The notes under the pieces are model-generated. The model ran no database searches. It had not been told where the DNA came from and worked only from the letters and a program-made list of their open reading frames with translations. Below are positions 5,483 through 12,916 of a DNA stretch of 14,938 bases, in pieces. Origin of the DNA: Deltaproteobacteria bacterium (GTDB lineage Bacteria; Desulfobacterota; DSM-4660; Desulfatiglandales; B25-G16); assembly GCA_019308645.1 (NCBI GenBank), contig JAFDHR010000028.1, positions 1 through 14,938 of the forward strand, given 5' to 3'. A program made the position numbers and the translations under genes. Within the stretch, counting starts at the first letter, position 1, and every line of letters begins with the position of its first letter.

Positions 5483-8320
5483 ATGAGAAAAGCAATAGAA
5501 AGTGTAAACAGGAATATCCTGCAAAAAGGGCAAGAATTTGTGAAAGGCGGGGATTTTTTTACCAGAAATGTCATTTTATTTAGTGCTCTTTTCACACTAT
5601 TAATTTTCAATCTTTCTTATGGGCAGGTCTCAACTTTTTCTTCTGATTTGCCAGGATCCCCACCTGAATCTGAAGGAAGAGGCAGAGCCATATCCCCTCA
5701 AATTCCTAAAGAAATCATGGGCAAGGAAATAGAGCGACTTCCAGGTGAAGTTTCTTTTGAGGAAAGGCACCCCTTTCCATTTCTTATTTCAGTGACACAG
5801 GGGGACACGTTTGTTGATGTAAGCTGGAGGCCTGTTGAAAGGGTTAAGTTAAAAAAAGAATTGATAGAGGAGCCAGTAAGTGGCTATATTGTGTTTTATG
5901 GAACGGAGTCGCAAAATTACACCAAAAAGGTCGACGTGGGAGATGCGGCAAGCTATAGGATCAGGAATTTAAAAAACCACACCCCCTATTTCTTTTCGGT
6001 AAAGGCCTACACAAAATCCAAAAGATTGACTGGATTTTCAAATGAAGTAAAAGCTACCCCAAAGCCTAAAGAAGAGCTTAAATCTACAATAGAGCGGGTT
6101 TTCTCTGAAGAGATTCCTCAGGCAATAACCAAAGATCTAAAGCAATTCGGCTATGACCTTTTTTCTTCTTCTATTTCCTCTTTTGCTCCGGTAACTGATA
6201 TTCCCGTTGGACCAGACTATATGATCGGGCCAGGAGATAGCTTTACGATATCCTTATGGGGAAGGGTTGAGCACAGTTTTAATGTAAAGGTTGACCGTAA
6301 CGGTCAGATAACCCTCTCAAAGATAGGTACCCTCCAGGTCTGGGGATTGACTTTCGCGGAGTTAAAGAAGTATTTGCAGAGGGAATTCTCCAAGCGATAT
6401 AAGGGCTTCCACATGAATGTGGTAATGGCCAAACTGCGCACCATCAGGGTATTTGTGACGGGGGAGGTGGTAGTCCCTGGGAGCTACACCCTGAGCTCGC
6501 TTTCAACAGTCTACACTGCGCTTTTTGCTGCAGGAGGACCATCAAAGAAAGGAACCATGAGAAACATTAAGTTGCTCAGGAATGGTGTTACTATCAAGAT
6601 TATGGATCTTTATGACTTTCTCCTTAAAGGTGACAAAAGCCAGGATGAGCGGCTTCAATCAGGAGACACGATTTTTATTCCAGTTATTGGACCTGTCGTT
6701 GGTATTACAGGGAATGTGAAGAGACCAGCTATCTATGAGATGAAAGGACCTGTGAACCTTCAAAGAATGGTAGATCTGGCAGGAGGGGTAACTTTTCTAG
6801 GTTATCTCCAGAGGATTCAGCTTGAACGTGTAGAGTCCCATCAAAAGAAGGTAGTGGCTGACTTTGATATCTCGGAATCTTTGTATGGTGAAAGTCCTCA
6901 ATTGGGTACACCAACTCAAGATGGAGATCTAATAAAGATTTTTCCTATCTTGCCCACTACGCAGAATATTGTCTATTTAGAAGGTCACGTAACACGACCG
7001 GGAGGCTATGAGTTTAGGAGAGGCATGAAACTACTCGACCTTATCCCCTCCTTTGATGAGCTTTTGCCAGAGTCGTATTTGGATTACGCCGAAATCAAGC
7101 GGTTGATTCCTCCTGATTTCCATACAGAAATCATATCATTTAATCTAAAAAGATTATTAAATGCGGACCCATCCCAGAATATTGAATTAAAAGAGCACGA
7201 CAGGATAACTATTTACTCCAGGGAGACTCTTAGGGAAACTCCTCAGGTTACTATCGGTGGGGAGGTACAAAAGCCTGGTAAATACCGATTGCTGGTAAAT
7301 ATGCGGGTAAAAGACCTCATCTATAAAGCTGGCAACGTCAAGCGAAGCGCTTACATGCCAGAGGCCGAGATAACCAGGTTGATAAAGACAGAGAAGAGTG
7401 TGTTGTCAAAGGTGATAAACATCAATCTTGGTGAGGCGCTGAAAGAAAATGATAAATACAATATATTATTGAAAGAAGATGACTACATCTTTGTCCGTCG
7501 GATCCCAGACTGGTATACAGAAAAGACTTGTACAATACAGGGAGAGGTCAATTTTCCAGGTGAGTATTCAATCTCCAAGGGCGAGAGATTGAGTTCAGTG
7601 CTTGAGAGGGCAGGTGGATTTACAGAATATGCTTACCTGAAAGGTGCATTTTTTACCAGGGAATCTGCAAGAAGGTCACAGGAAGAAAGACTTAAAGGAT
7701 TTATCGATCGATTGGAAGCGGATATTTTGAGGTCACAGGTAAAACTTGCTGAGGAATCTCTCTCAGAGGCTGAGAGCAAGGGCCTGGAACAATCCCTGAC
7801 AGTAAAAAGGGAACTCATCAGGAAAACCAAAGCATCCCAGGCTACAGGAAGGGTAGTGATTGCCCTTGATGTAATGGATAAATTCAAAGGCTCAAAATAC
7901 GATGTGAAACTGGAGGATGGGGATAAATTTACTATACCCCCAATGCCAGGCACAGTGAACGTCCTGGGTAGTGTTTACAACCCGACATCGATTGTGTACA
8001 CTCAAGGAAAGCGTGTTGACTTTTATCTAAACAAAGTGGGTGGTCCCACTCCCGATGCCGAAGAAGATGAGATGTACATAGTAAAGGCCGATGGTTCAGT
8101 TATCAGCAAAACACAGAAAGGGAAATTTGGTATATTATGGGACACTGAAGAAAATAGATGGTTCTCCGGAGGCTTCATGTCTGCTCGAATAGAGCCAGGA
8201 GATTCAATACTTGTGCCATCTAAGGTAACAAGGCTTATTTGGAAAAAGGAGATTATGGACTGGACGACAATCCTCTACCAGATTGCTGTAACAGCAGGCA
8301 TGATAGGCGTTTTGTATTAG
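5483..8320 (+). CDS. large SLBB-domain polysaccharide export protein (Wza-like) with an FN3 domain
   Basis: 945 aa, far longer than Wza (~380 aa). A hydrophobic signal or anchor (residues 28-47) is followed by a fibronectin-III-like domain (~97-194, ending TGFSNEVKATP), then the polysaccharide export domain beginning at DYMIGPGDSFTISLWG (D245). About six SLBB repeats follow, each opening with a G.V..PG.Y-type turn: near 322 (VTGEVVVPGSYTL), 406 (GNVKRPAIYEM), 496 (EGHVTRPGGYEF), 590 (GGEVQKPGKYRL), 683 (QGEVNFPGEYSI) and 826 (LGSVYNPTSIVYT). A charged coiled-coil (~715-775) interrupts the fifth, and a C-terminal hydrophobic helix (~925-945) could span the outer membrane. No lipobox cysteine is seen. 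GGGAG lies 12 nt before the ATG. The role is the outer-membrane channel for EPS, next to its chain-length partner. Confidence 0.92.
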   Translation: MRKAIESVNRNILQKGQEFVKGGDFFTRNVILFSALFTLLIFNLSYGQVSTFSSDLPGSPPESEGRGRAISPQIPKEIMGKEIERLPGEVSFEERHPFPFLISVTQGDTFVDVSWRPVERVKLKKELIEEPVSGYIVFYGTESQNYTKKVDVGDAASYRIRNLKNHTPYFFSVKAYTKSKRLTGFSNEVKATPKPKEELKSTIERVFSEEIPQAITKDLKQFGYDLFSSSISSFAPVTDIPVGPDYMIGPGDSFTISLWGRVEHSFNVKVDRNGQITLSKIGTLQVWGLTFAELKKYLQREFSKRYKGFHMNVVMAKLRTIRVFVTGEVVVPGSYTLSSLSTVYTALFAAGGPSKKGTMRNIKLLRNGVTIKIMDLYDFLLKGDKSQDERLQSGDTIFIPVIGPVVGITGNVKRPAIYEMKGPVNLQRMVDLAGGVTFLGYLQRIQLERVESHQKKVVADFDISESLYGESPQLGTPTQDGDLIKIFPILPTTQNIVYLEGHVTRPGGYEFRRGMKLLDLIPSFDELLPESYLDYAEIKRLIPPDFHTEIISFNLKRLLNADPSQNIELKEHDRITIYSRETLRETPQVTIGGEVQKPGKYRLLVNMRVKDLIYKAGNVKRSAYMPEAEITRLIKTEKSVLSKVININLGEALKENDKYNILLKEDDYIFVRRIPDWYTEKTCTIQGEVNFPGEYSISKGERLSSVLERAGGFTEYAYLKGAFFTRESARRSQEERLKGFIDRLEADILRSQVKLAEESLSEAESKGLEQSLTVKRELIRKTKASQATGRVVIALDVMDKFKGSKYDVKLEDGDKFTIPPMPGTVNVLGSVYNPTSIVYTQGKRVDFYLNKVGGPTPDAEEDEMYIVKADGSVISKTQKGKFGILWDTEENRWFSGGFMSARIEPGDSILVPSKVTRLIWKKEIMDWTTILYQIAVTAGMIGVLY

Positions 8321-8356
8321 CAAAACCTTGGATTAGTTAGACTAAAAGGATATGTT

Positions 8357-9535
8357 ATGGAAATGGAAGAGCTAGAAGACGAGATAAATCTTCTTGATTA
8401 CTGGAGGGTGATAATAAAGAGGTGGCGGATCATTTTTTGGATCTTTGTGCTATCCGTCTATACAGCAGTCATTTACAGCCTTTACATGACAAACATATAT
8501 CAGGCCAAAACCACTATTATGCCTATTGTCTCATCTGGGAGTGGGCTTTCTTCTGCCTTGCGTAGCCTGGGATCGATGCCTTTTGTAGGTGGAATGCTTC
8601 CCAGTATTGGCGGGGCATCTGCGAATAAGTTAGAGGCCGTACTCAAGAGCAGAACAGCGGCTGAGGATGTGATACAGGCCCTTGATTTAATCAAGGTTCT
8701 TTTTGAAGAGCCTCAGGATGAACCACCTACTCTTCAGGATGCTGTCAGGTCATTGACCGAGATAACCGAAATTACAGACGATAGAAAGGGAACCATCAAT
8801 ATAGCTGTTGAGTATAAGGATCCAAAGATTGCTGCGGATATTGCTAATCAATTTACCATTGCGCTTAAAAGATTTCTCAGTGAAAATGCCCTATCCATGG
8901 CCAAGAGAAATAGGATATTTATAGAAAATCAGTTAAAGAAGGTTAAAGAGGAGTTACAGGACGCAGAAGAGGCCATGAAGAACTTTCAGACAGATAAAAA
9001 AATTGTGTCTATGGATGCCCAAACAGAGGCGGCTATTATGGCGCTTGCGGAATTAAAGGCCCAGATAACAACAAAAGAGGTCCAATTAGGGGTGATAAAG
9101 CATTTTTCAACCCCAGCTAATCCGGATGTCATCACGATCAAGGATGAGCTGAGAGAGCTCAAGAAGCAGTTGGCCCTGTTAGAATCTAAAGGCGCTAACC
9201 CTGAAGCAGATGCCTTTCCTTCCCTTTCCGAAGCGCCGAAATTAGGGCTGCAATATATACGGCTCAAGCGAGATGCTGTGATCCAGCAAAAGGTCTATGA
9301 GCTTCTTACCCAGCAGTATGAGATGGCAAAGATTGATGAGGCCAAAGAGGACATTACCTTCCAGGTAATAGATAGGGCCATTCCATCAGAGAAAAAGATA
9401 AAGCCTAAAAGAAGGCAAAATGTGATGCTTGCTGGCGTTGTATCTCTCTTTGCAGGCATTTTCCTGGTATTCTTTTTGGAGTATCTGGAAAATCTCAAAA
9501 AGCCCGAAGAAGAAACTGAGAAAGAGAACACATGA
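8357..9535 (+). CDS. Wzz-family chain-length determinant / polysaccharide co-polymerase
   Basis: 392 aa. The N-terminus INLLDYWRVIIKRWRIIFWIF with a first membrane helix (~25-45) and a second near the C-terminus (~355-377, NVMLAGVVSLFAGIFLVFFLEYL) frame a periplasmic region. That region has long predicted helices (~175-240, rich in KEELQDAEEAMKNF type repeats), as in Wzz/GNVR proteins. A proline-containing stretch (RAIPSEKKIKPKRRQ) lies before the second helix, as usual. There is no cytoplasmic tyrosine-kinase (Walker) domain, so any BY-kinase must be encoded elsewhere. The ribosome binding site AAAGGA is 6 nt from the ATG, and only 36 nt separate it from the export gene, so the two are co-transcribed. 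It sets polymer length and couples the inner-membrane polymerase to the export channel. Confidence 0.92.
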   Translation: MEMEELEDEINLLDYWRVIIKRWRIIFWIFVLSVYTAVIYSLYMTNIYQAKTTIMPIVSSGSGLSSALRSLGSMPFVGGMLPSIGGASANKLEAVLKSRTAAEDVIQALDLIKVLFEEPQDEPPTLQDAVRSLTEITEITDDRKGTINIAVEYKDPKIAADIANQFTIALKRFLSENALSMAKRNRIFIENQLKKVKEELQDAEEAMKNFQTDKKIVSMDAQTEAAIMALAELKAQITTKEVQLGVIKHFSTPANPDVITIKDELRELKKQLALLESKGANPEADAFPSLSEAPKLGLQYIRLKRDAVIQQKVYELLTQQYEMAKIDEAKEDITFQVIDRAIPSEKKIKPKRRQNVMLAGVVSLFAGIFLVFFLEYLENLKKPEEETEKENT

Positions 9536-9606
9536 TACAAAAAGCCAACAACTAACAATTTAAACCCCTACCTTGATTTTACTGGTTAACCTGGTATTGA
9601 AGGTTC

Positions 9607-9856
9607 CTGATTTTTTTATTCGTCTTCACCAGAATACCCTGCAGCTCGTGCAGCGCAGGCGCTCACGCGCTGCATGTGCGCCGCGTGTGCTGCGGGGAGC
9701 TTCATTGACAAATATCAGAAAGATATGTTCATATTTTGAACGCTATTCTGTTTCAATAAAATTATTATTATTTTCATTACTATCAGTAAGCTATATTCAA
9801 TCCTATATGTAACTCAAGGGGCGGAGCTGCGACTACGCTATACGCTTATCCGCTTA
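9607..9856 (+). repeat. EPS leader sequence, copy B, with GC-rich insert
   Basis: Second copy of the leader at 3077-3330: 9705-9806 is 100/102 identical to 3089-3190, and 9808-9829 repeats the 22-nt TGTAACTCAAGGGGCGGAG segment, followed by CGCTATA and CGCTTAT heptads. Relative to copy A an 87-bp block (9618-9704) is inserted between CTGATTTTTTT and TTGACA. It is GC-rich with a perfect 8-bp hairpin (TGCAGCGC 9649-9656 / GCGCTGCA 9667-9674) nested in imperfect CCCTGCAGC/GCTGCGGGG arms. The leader ends ~10 nt before the regulator ATG. Besides this leader, the 331-nt gap after wzz holds nothing coding that I can support. Confidence 0.75.
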
Positions 9857-9866
9857 GCTCATTAGG

Positions 9867-10448
9867 ATGGACCCTCAAGACTTTAGATCCCTTCAAATAC
9901 TTGAAGAAATAGGCAATACTCATAGCCCGAGCCAAAGGTATCTGGCAAGAAAGCTTAATATCTCGCTTGGACTTGCAAATTCCTTTGTTAAACGGTTAGC
10001 AAAGAAGGGATATGTGAAAATTACGACTATCCCCAGAAATCGGGTGAAGTACATGCTCACACCACAGGGTTTTGCAGAAAAAAGTCGACTTACCTATGAA
10101 TTTATCAAGCATTCTTTCAGTTTATATAAGGAGGCTCTCAAGAAGTTTGAAGGTTTAGTAAATGAACTTGAAAAAAGGAAAGTAAAAACGGTAGTTTTCT
10201 ATGGTGCAAGTGATCTGACTGAAATTACCTTTATCTCTTTGAAAACAACAAATATTAAGCTGGTCGGAGTGGTGGACGATTCAAAGAAGGGGACACAGTT
10301 TTTAGATTTTACTATTAGATCGACATCGGAGTTGAAAAACCTCGAATTTGATAGCATTATTCTAACTGCTTTAGAATCAAAAGAGAATGTGGTTAAAAAG
10401 CTTGTGGAAAAAAATATTCCACGAGAAAAAATTATTATGCTTGAGTAG
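9867..10448 (+). CDS. EPS-associated MarR/winged-helix regulator with a C-terminal Rossmann-like domain
   Basis: 193 aa. Residues ~8-75 form a winged helix-turn-helix (QRYLARKLNISLGLANSFVKRLAKKGYV, then wing KITTIPRNRVKYMLTPQG), like the EPS-associated MarR-type regulators found in EPS gene clusters. A basic/amphipathic helix (76-105) leads to a second domain (106-193). That domain starts with a beta-strand/glycine turn VVFYGASDLTEI and alternates strands and helices (LVGVVDDSKKG, FDSIILTALES, REKIIML), resembling the N-terminal nucleotide- or sugar-nucleotide-binding fold of PglD-like or CoA-binding proteins. Inference: it senses a sugar nucleotide or similar ligand and controls this cluster. 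The ATG follows AGG with no spacing, so translation initiation looks weak or regulated. The leader copy B directly precedes it. No targets can be proven from sequence. Confidence 0.75.
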   Translation: MDPQDFRSLQILEEIGNTHSPSQRYLARKLNISLGLANSFVKRLAKKGYVKITTIPRNRVKYMLTPQGFAEKSRLTYEFIKHSFSLYKEALKKFEGLVNELEKRKVKTVVFYGASDLTEITFISLKTTNIKLVGVVDDSKKGTQFLDFTIRSTSELKNLEFDSIILTALESKENVVKKLVEKNIPREKIIMLE

Positions 10449-10491
10449 AAACAATGTCCAAAGAAACTGGCCTTATAAAAGGAGGTATATG

Positions 10492-10773
10492 ATGAAACAT
10501 TATAGAAAAACTTTACTTTTGGTCGTGATAATTGTCTTTAGCATATTCTTAGCACCGCTGTTATCAGCAAAGGAGATGAAAAAAATAAATATAAATGAAG
10601 CCTCAGTAGCGGAACTCACCCAACTTAAGCGAATAGGGCCAAAAATAGGGAAACGAATTGTAGAGTATCGCGAGAACTATGGTCCATTTGTGCTGCCTAA
10701 GGATATCATGAAAGTTAAGGGTATAGGCCCTAAAACCTTTAAGTTAAATAAAGATAGGATCATTGTGGAATAA
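10492..10773 (+). CDS. secreted ComEA-like helix-hairpin-helix protein (short)
   Basis: 93 aa from the second of two adjacent ATGs (10489 and 10492); AAAGGAGG ends 6 nt before the second, the better spacing. The N-terminal MKHYRKTLLLVVIIVFSIFLAPLLSA is a signal peptide or anchor, leaving only ~65 residues. These are the ComEA HhH module: ININ.A...EL..L at 32-45, first hairpin LKRIGPKIGKRIVEYR (45-60), FVLPKDIMKVKGIGPKT (66-82) as the second. HhH motifs bind DNA backbone non-specifically; ComEA takes up DNA in competent cells. Here the gene follows the EPS regulator by 43 nt and precedes a second HhH protein, so a role with extracellular DNA in the matrix is conceivable but unproven. Confidence 0.8.
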   Translation: MKHYRKTLLLVVIIVFSIFLAPLLSAKEMKKININEASVAELTQLKRIGPKIGKRIVEYRENYGPFVLPKDIMKVKGIGPKTFKLNKDRIIVE

Positions 10774-10794
10774 TCGTATCTACTCAGGTATCTT

Positions 10795-10973
10795 GCCACA
10801 AAGGCACCAAGGCACCAAGACTATAGAATTATTCTTTATTATAGCCTTTTTTATGCGCCTCAGGCGCATTAACGCGTGGAACATTGAAATTAATGAGCCT
10901 AAGGCTCATTAATGAAAAAACTACGTTATTCAATAATATTTATCTCTTCTTTGGGTCTTTGTGCCTTGGTGGC
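10795..10973. repeat. inverted octamer arrays enclosing two covarying palindromes
   Basis: Left array: GCCACAAA, GGCACCAA, GGCACCAA (10795-10818). Right array, in inverse orientation: ATCTCTTC, TTTGGGTC, TTTGTGCC, TTGGTGGC (10942-10973), which read on the other strand as GCCACCAA, GGCACAAA, GACCCAAA. Between them lie two perfect hairpins: ATGCGCC-TCA-GGCGCAT (10853-10869), and one at 10889-10913 with 12-nt arms (ATTAATGAGCCT) around a single A. The cores differ by a compensated pair (C-G versus A-T). There is no T-run after either stem. The sequence fills most of the 243-nt gap between the two HhH genes. Confidence 0.7.
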
Positions 10974-11016
10974 TGAATATACGAATAATCTCATAACTAT
11001 TAATTGAGAGGCATGT

Positions 11017-11550
11017 ATGATTAAAAATATTGGAAAGGCGTACATTGTTTGCATATTATTTTTTATATTTGTCTTACCATACTGTGCCTATTCCCAGGGA
11101 TGGCCTGTCACTAAGATTCAATCCTTACCTGATTCATCCTTTACAATGATAGAAGTTAAAAAAGATGGAATAAAGGTGCGGCACTTTGCCTATAGGGATC
11201 TAAATGGTAATATTGACATAGACCAGTTAATATATTGCCTGGGTACATTTAGCAATGAAACCTGGTTGAAGCCTGAAAACATTGAGACTGCACGGAAGAG
11301 TCTTGAGGAGCACTACTACAGGTTTAAGCTTAATCAAACGAAAGAGGGAATAAAGACAGCCATCAACATTAACACTGCCAACCTTGAAGATTTGGTACGT
11401 TTGCCCAACATTGGCCCTGTTACAGCAGTTAAAATCTACAGATTCAGAGAGACTTATGGGCTTTTGAAGGATGTTGAAGATATAAAAAAGGTAGAGGGCA
11501 TTGGGCCTTCTATATTTGCAGGTATTAAGTATTACATTAAAGTTCGATAA
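11017..11550 (+). CDS. secreted protein with C-terminal ComEA-like helix-hairpin-helix domain (long)
   Basis: 177 aa. The signal peptide (1-27: MIKNIGKAY, then IVCILFFIFVLPYCAYS) is followed by an N-terminal domain I do not recognise (~28-110; it contains GWPVTKIQSLPDSSFTMIEV and FAYRDLNGNIDIDQLIYCLGTF). The HhH module is at 116-175: ININTANLEDLVRLPNIGPVTAVKIYRFR, then DVEDIKKVEGIGPSIF. GAGAGG lies 5 nt before the ATG. Its last 60 residues are clearly homologous in pattern to the preceding small HhH protein, so the two probably arose by duplication with addition (or loss) of the N-terminal domain. A probable terminator follows at 11610. Function is unknown; DNA or matrix binding in the periplasm or outside the cell is inferred from the domain. 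Confidence 0.78.
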   Translation: MIKNIGKAYIVCILFFIFVLPYCAYSQGWPVTKIQSLPDSSFTMIEVKKDGIKVRHFAYRDLNGNIDIDQLIYCLGTFSNETWLKPENIETARKSLEEHYYRFKLNQTKEGIKTAININTANLEDLVRLPNIGPVTAVKIYRFRETYGLLKDVEDIKKVEGIGPSIFAGIKYYIKVR

Positions 11551-11609
11551 TCTTAGATTGTAGTGTAATAACGCAAATATAATGTGGAGACAGAAGAAAA
11601 ATGATAATG

Positions 11610-11644
11610 AACTACCTTCCCTGTTTGTGGCAGGGTAGTTTATT
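11610..11644 (+). terminator. probable intrinsic terminator after the HhH genes
   Basis: AACTACC (11610-11616) pairs with GGTAGTT (11634-11640). Inside, CCTG and CAG add further pairing around a TTTGTGG loop. A short T-rich tail (TTTATT) follows. It lies 60 nt after the stop codon of the long HhH gene and ends the regulator-HhH unit. The T-tract is short, so confidence is moderate. Confidence 0.5.
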
Positions 11645-11700
11645 GCCTTAACTTATTCAACTGGAGCTGCGAATTTAATAAAACCAATACTGGCTAACCC

Positions 11701-11767
11701 GTAAAAAGCCTTTTGCGAGCGATTTTGGCCAAAATGGGCATCATGAGCGAGTAAAAGGACTTTTTAC
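11701..11767. repeat. 67-bp dyad element before rmlB
   Basis: Outer arms GTAAAAAG-CCTTTT (11701-11714) pair with AAAAGG-A-CTTTTTAC (11753-11767), leaving one bulged A at 11759. An inner perfect palindrome ATTTTGGCCAAAAT sits at 11722-11735. A long outer stem with a single bulge resembles the layout of the E elements, with unrelated sequence. The rest of the 292-nt gap before rmlB holds the terminator at 11610 and AT-rich sequence with no strong promoter: TTGATG at 11787 and TATATA at 11813 are 20 nt apart, which is too far. Confidence 0.6.
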
Positions 11768-11842
11768 AAGAACATCAATACTAAATTTGATGAATTTTTT
11801 AAGTTAGAAAAATATATAACCTAACGTGTTGATCATATTTAT

Positions 11843-12916
11843 ATGAATATTCTTGTTACAGGTGGTGCTGGATTTATCGGCACAAACTTCATTCGCCATG
11901 CCCTTGCTATTAGGCCAGATTGGCGTATCGTTAATCTGGATGCGCTTACCTATGCAGGCAACCCTGCCAACTTCGAAGATCTTGCTTCAGAGCAGGCAGA
12001 AAGGTATCGCTTTATCCATGGTGATATAGGAAATACTTCTCTTATTAAACAGATATTTTTTGAGGAAAGCGTACAAGGGATTATTCACTTTGCAGCTGAA
12101 TCTCATGTGGATCGATCCATTCTGGGGCCTGAGAAGTTTCTGGAAACAAATATTATGGGCACTTTCCGACTGCTTGACGAAGGGCTTCAATTTTGGAAAA
12201 CCATGGGAAGGCCAGATAAATTCCGTTTTTTGCACATATCAACTGACGAGGTCTACGGAAGCCTCGGCCCTGATGGATACTTTACAGAGAATACACCATA
12301 TGACCCTTCAAGCCCATATTCGGCTTCGAAAGCCTCTTCTGACCATTTTGTAAATGCCTATTTTCGTACCTATGACCTGCCTACCCTTATCACAAATTGT
12401 TCGAACAATTACGGCGCTTTTCAGTTCCCTGAAAAGCTCATTCCTTTGATGATTTTAAATATCCTGGAGGAAAAATCGTTACCCGTTTACGGAGATGGTA
12501 AGAATGTTCGGGATTGGCTGTATGTCATTGATCATTGCGATGCCCTCATTAGGGTTTTTGAGCAGGGAAAGCCAGGTGAGACGTATAATATAGGAGGGGG
12601 TGCAGAGCGTCAAAACATTGAAATCGTTTATCTTTTATGTGACCTTATGGATAAACGTCTGGGGCGGCCTGAAAACAAATCGAGCCGGAATCTTATTCAC
12701 TTTGTTACTGATAGGCCAGGGCATGACTTCCGCTATGCCATTGATGCCACTAAGATTAAAGAGGAGTTGGGATGGAGCCCCGATCATCGTTTTGAGGAGG
12801 CCCTGGAAACTACTGTAGATTGGTATTTGAATCATATGGATTGGGTTAATTCGGTACGAAGTGGAGCCTACAGGAAATGGATAGAAATAAACTATCAAAA
12901 AAGGGAGAATAGTTAA
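11843..12916 (+). CDS. rfbB: dTDP-glucose 4,6-dehydratase (RmlB/RfbB)
   Basis: 357 aa, the usual length. It makes dTDP-4-keto-6-deoxyglucose, the second step of dTDP-L-rhamnose synthesis, in the cytoplasm. Visible signatures are the NAD-binding GGAGFIG (7-13), NLDALTYAGNPANF (31-44), FAAESHVDRSI (83-93), the catalytic S-T-D-E tetrad STDEVYG (133-139; D135, E136), the YSASK active-site motif (Y159, K163), NCSNNYGAFQFPEKLIPL (185-202) and the C-terminal RPGHDFRYAID. It is a short-chain dehydrogenase/reductase of the extended type. No strong Shine-Dalgarno precedes the ATG. The last codons (GAGAATAGTTAA) already form part of the octamer repeat that follows, showing that the repeat reaches into the 3' end of the gene. 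Confidence 0.97.
   Translation: MNILVTGGAGFIGTNFIRHALAIRPDWRIVNLDALTYAGNPANFEDLASEQAERYRFIHGDIGNTSLIKQIFFEESVQGIIHFAAESHVDRSILGPEKFLETNIMGTFRLLDEGLQFWKTMGRPDKFRFLHISTDEVYGSLGPDGYFTENTPYDPSSPYSASKASSDHFVNAYFRTYDLPTLITNCSNNYGAFQFPEKLIPLMILNILEEKSLPVYGDGKNVRDWLYVIDHCDALIRVFEQGKPGETYNIGGGAERQNIEIVYLLCDLMDKRLGRPENKSSRNLIHFVTDRPGHDFRYAIDATKIKEELGWSPDHRFEEALETTVDWYLNHMDWVNSVRSGAYRKWIEINYQKRENS

Noticed and set aside
9573..9812. 79-codon open frame between wzz and the regulator
   Set aside because: It consists of the GC-rich hairpin insert and leader copy B; in copy A the same sequence is interrupted differently, so it is not a conserved protein.
9821..9832. RfaH ops site (GGCGGTAGCGT-like)
   Set aside because: GGCGGAGCTGCG matches only the first five bases and the distinctive TAGCGT part is absent; antitermination is kept only as a hypothesis for the leader.
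10853..10913. intrinsic terminators
   Set aside because: The stems are strong, but neither strand has a T-run immediately after the hairpin; T-runs lie on the wrong side.
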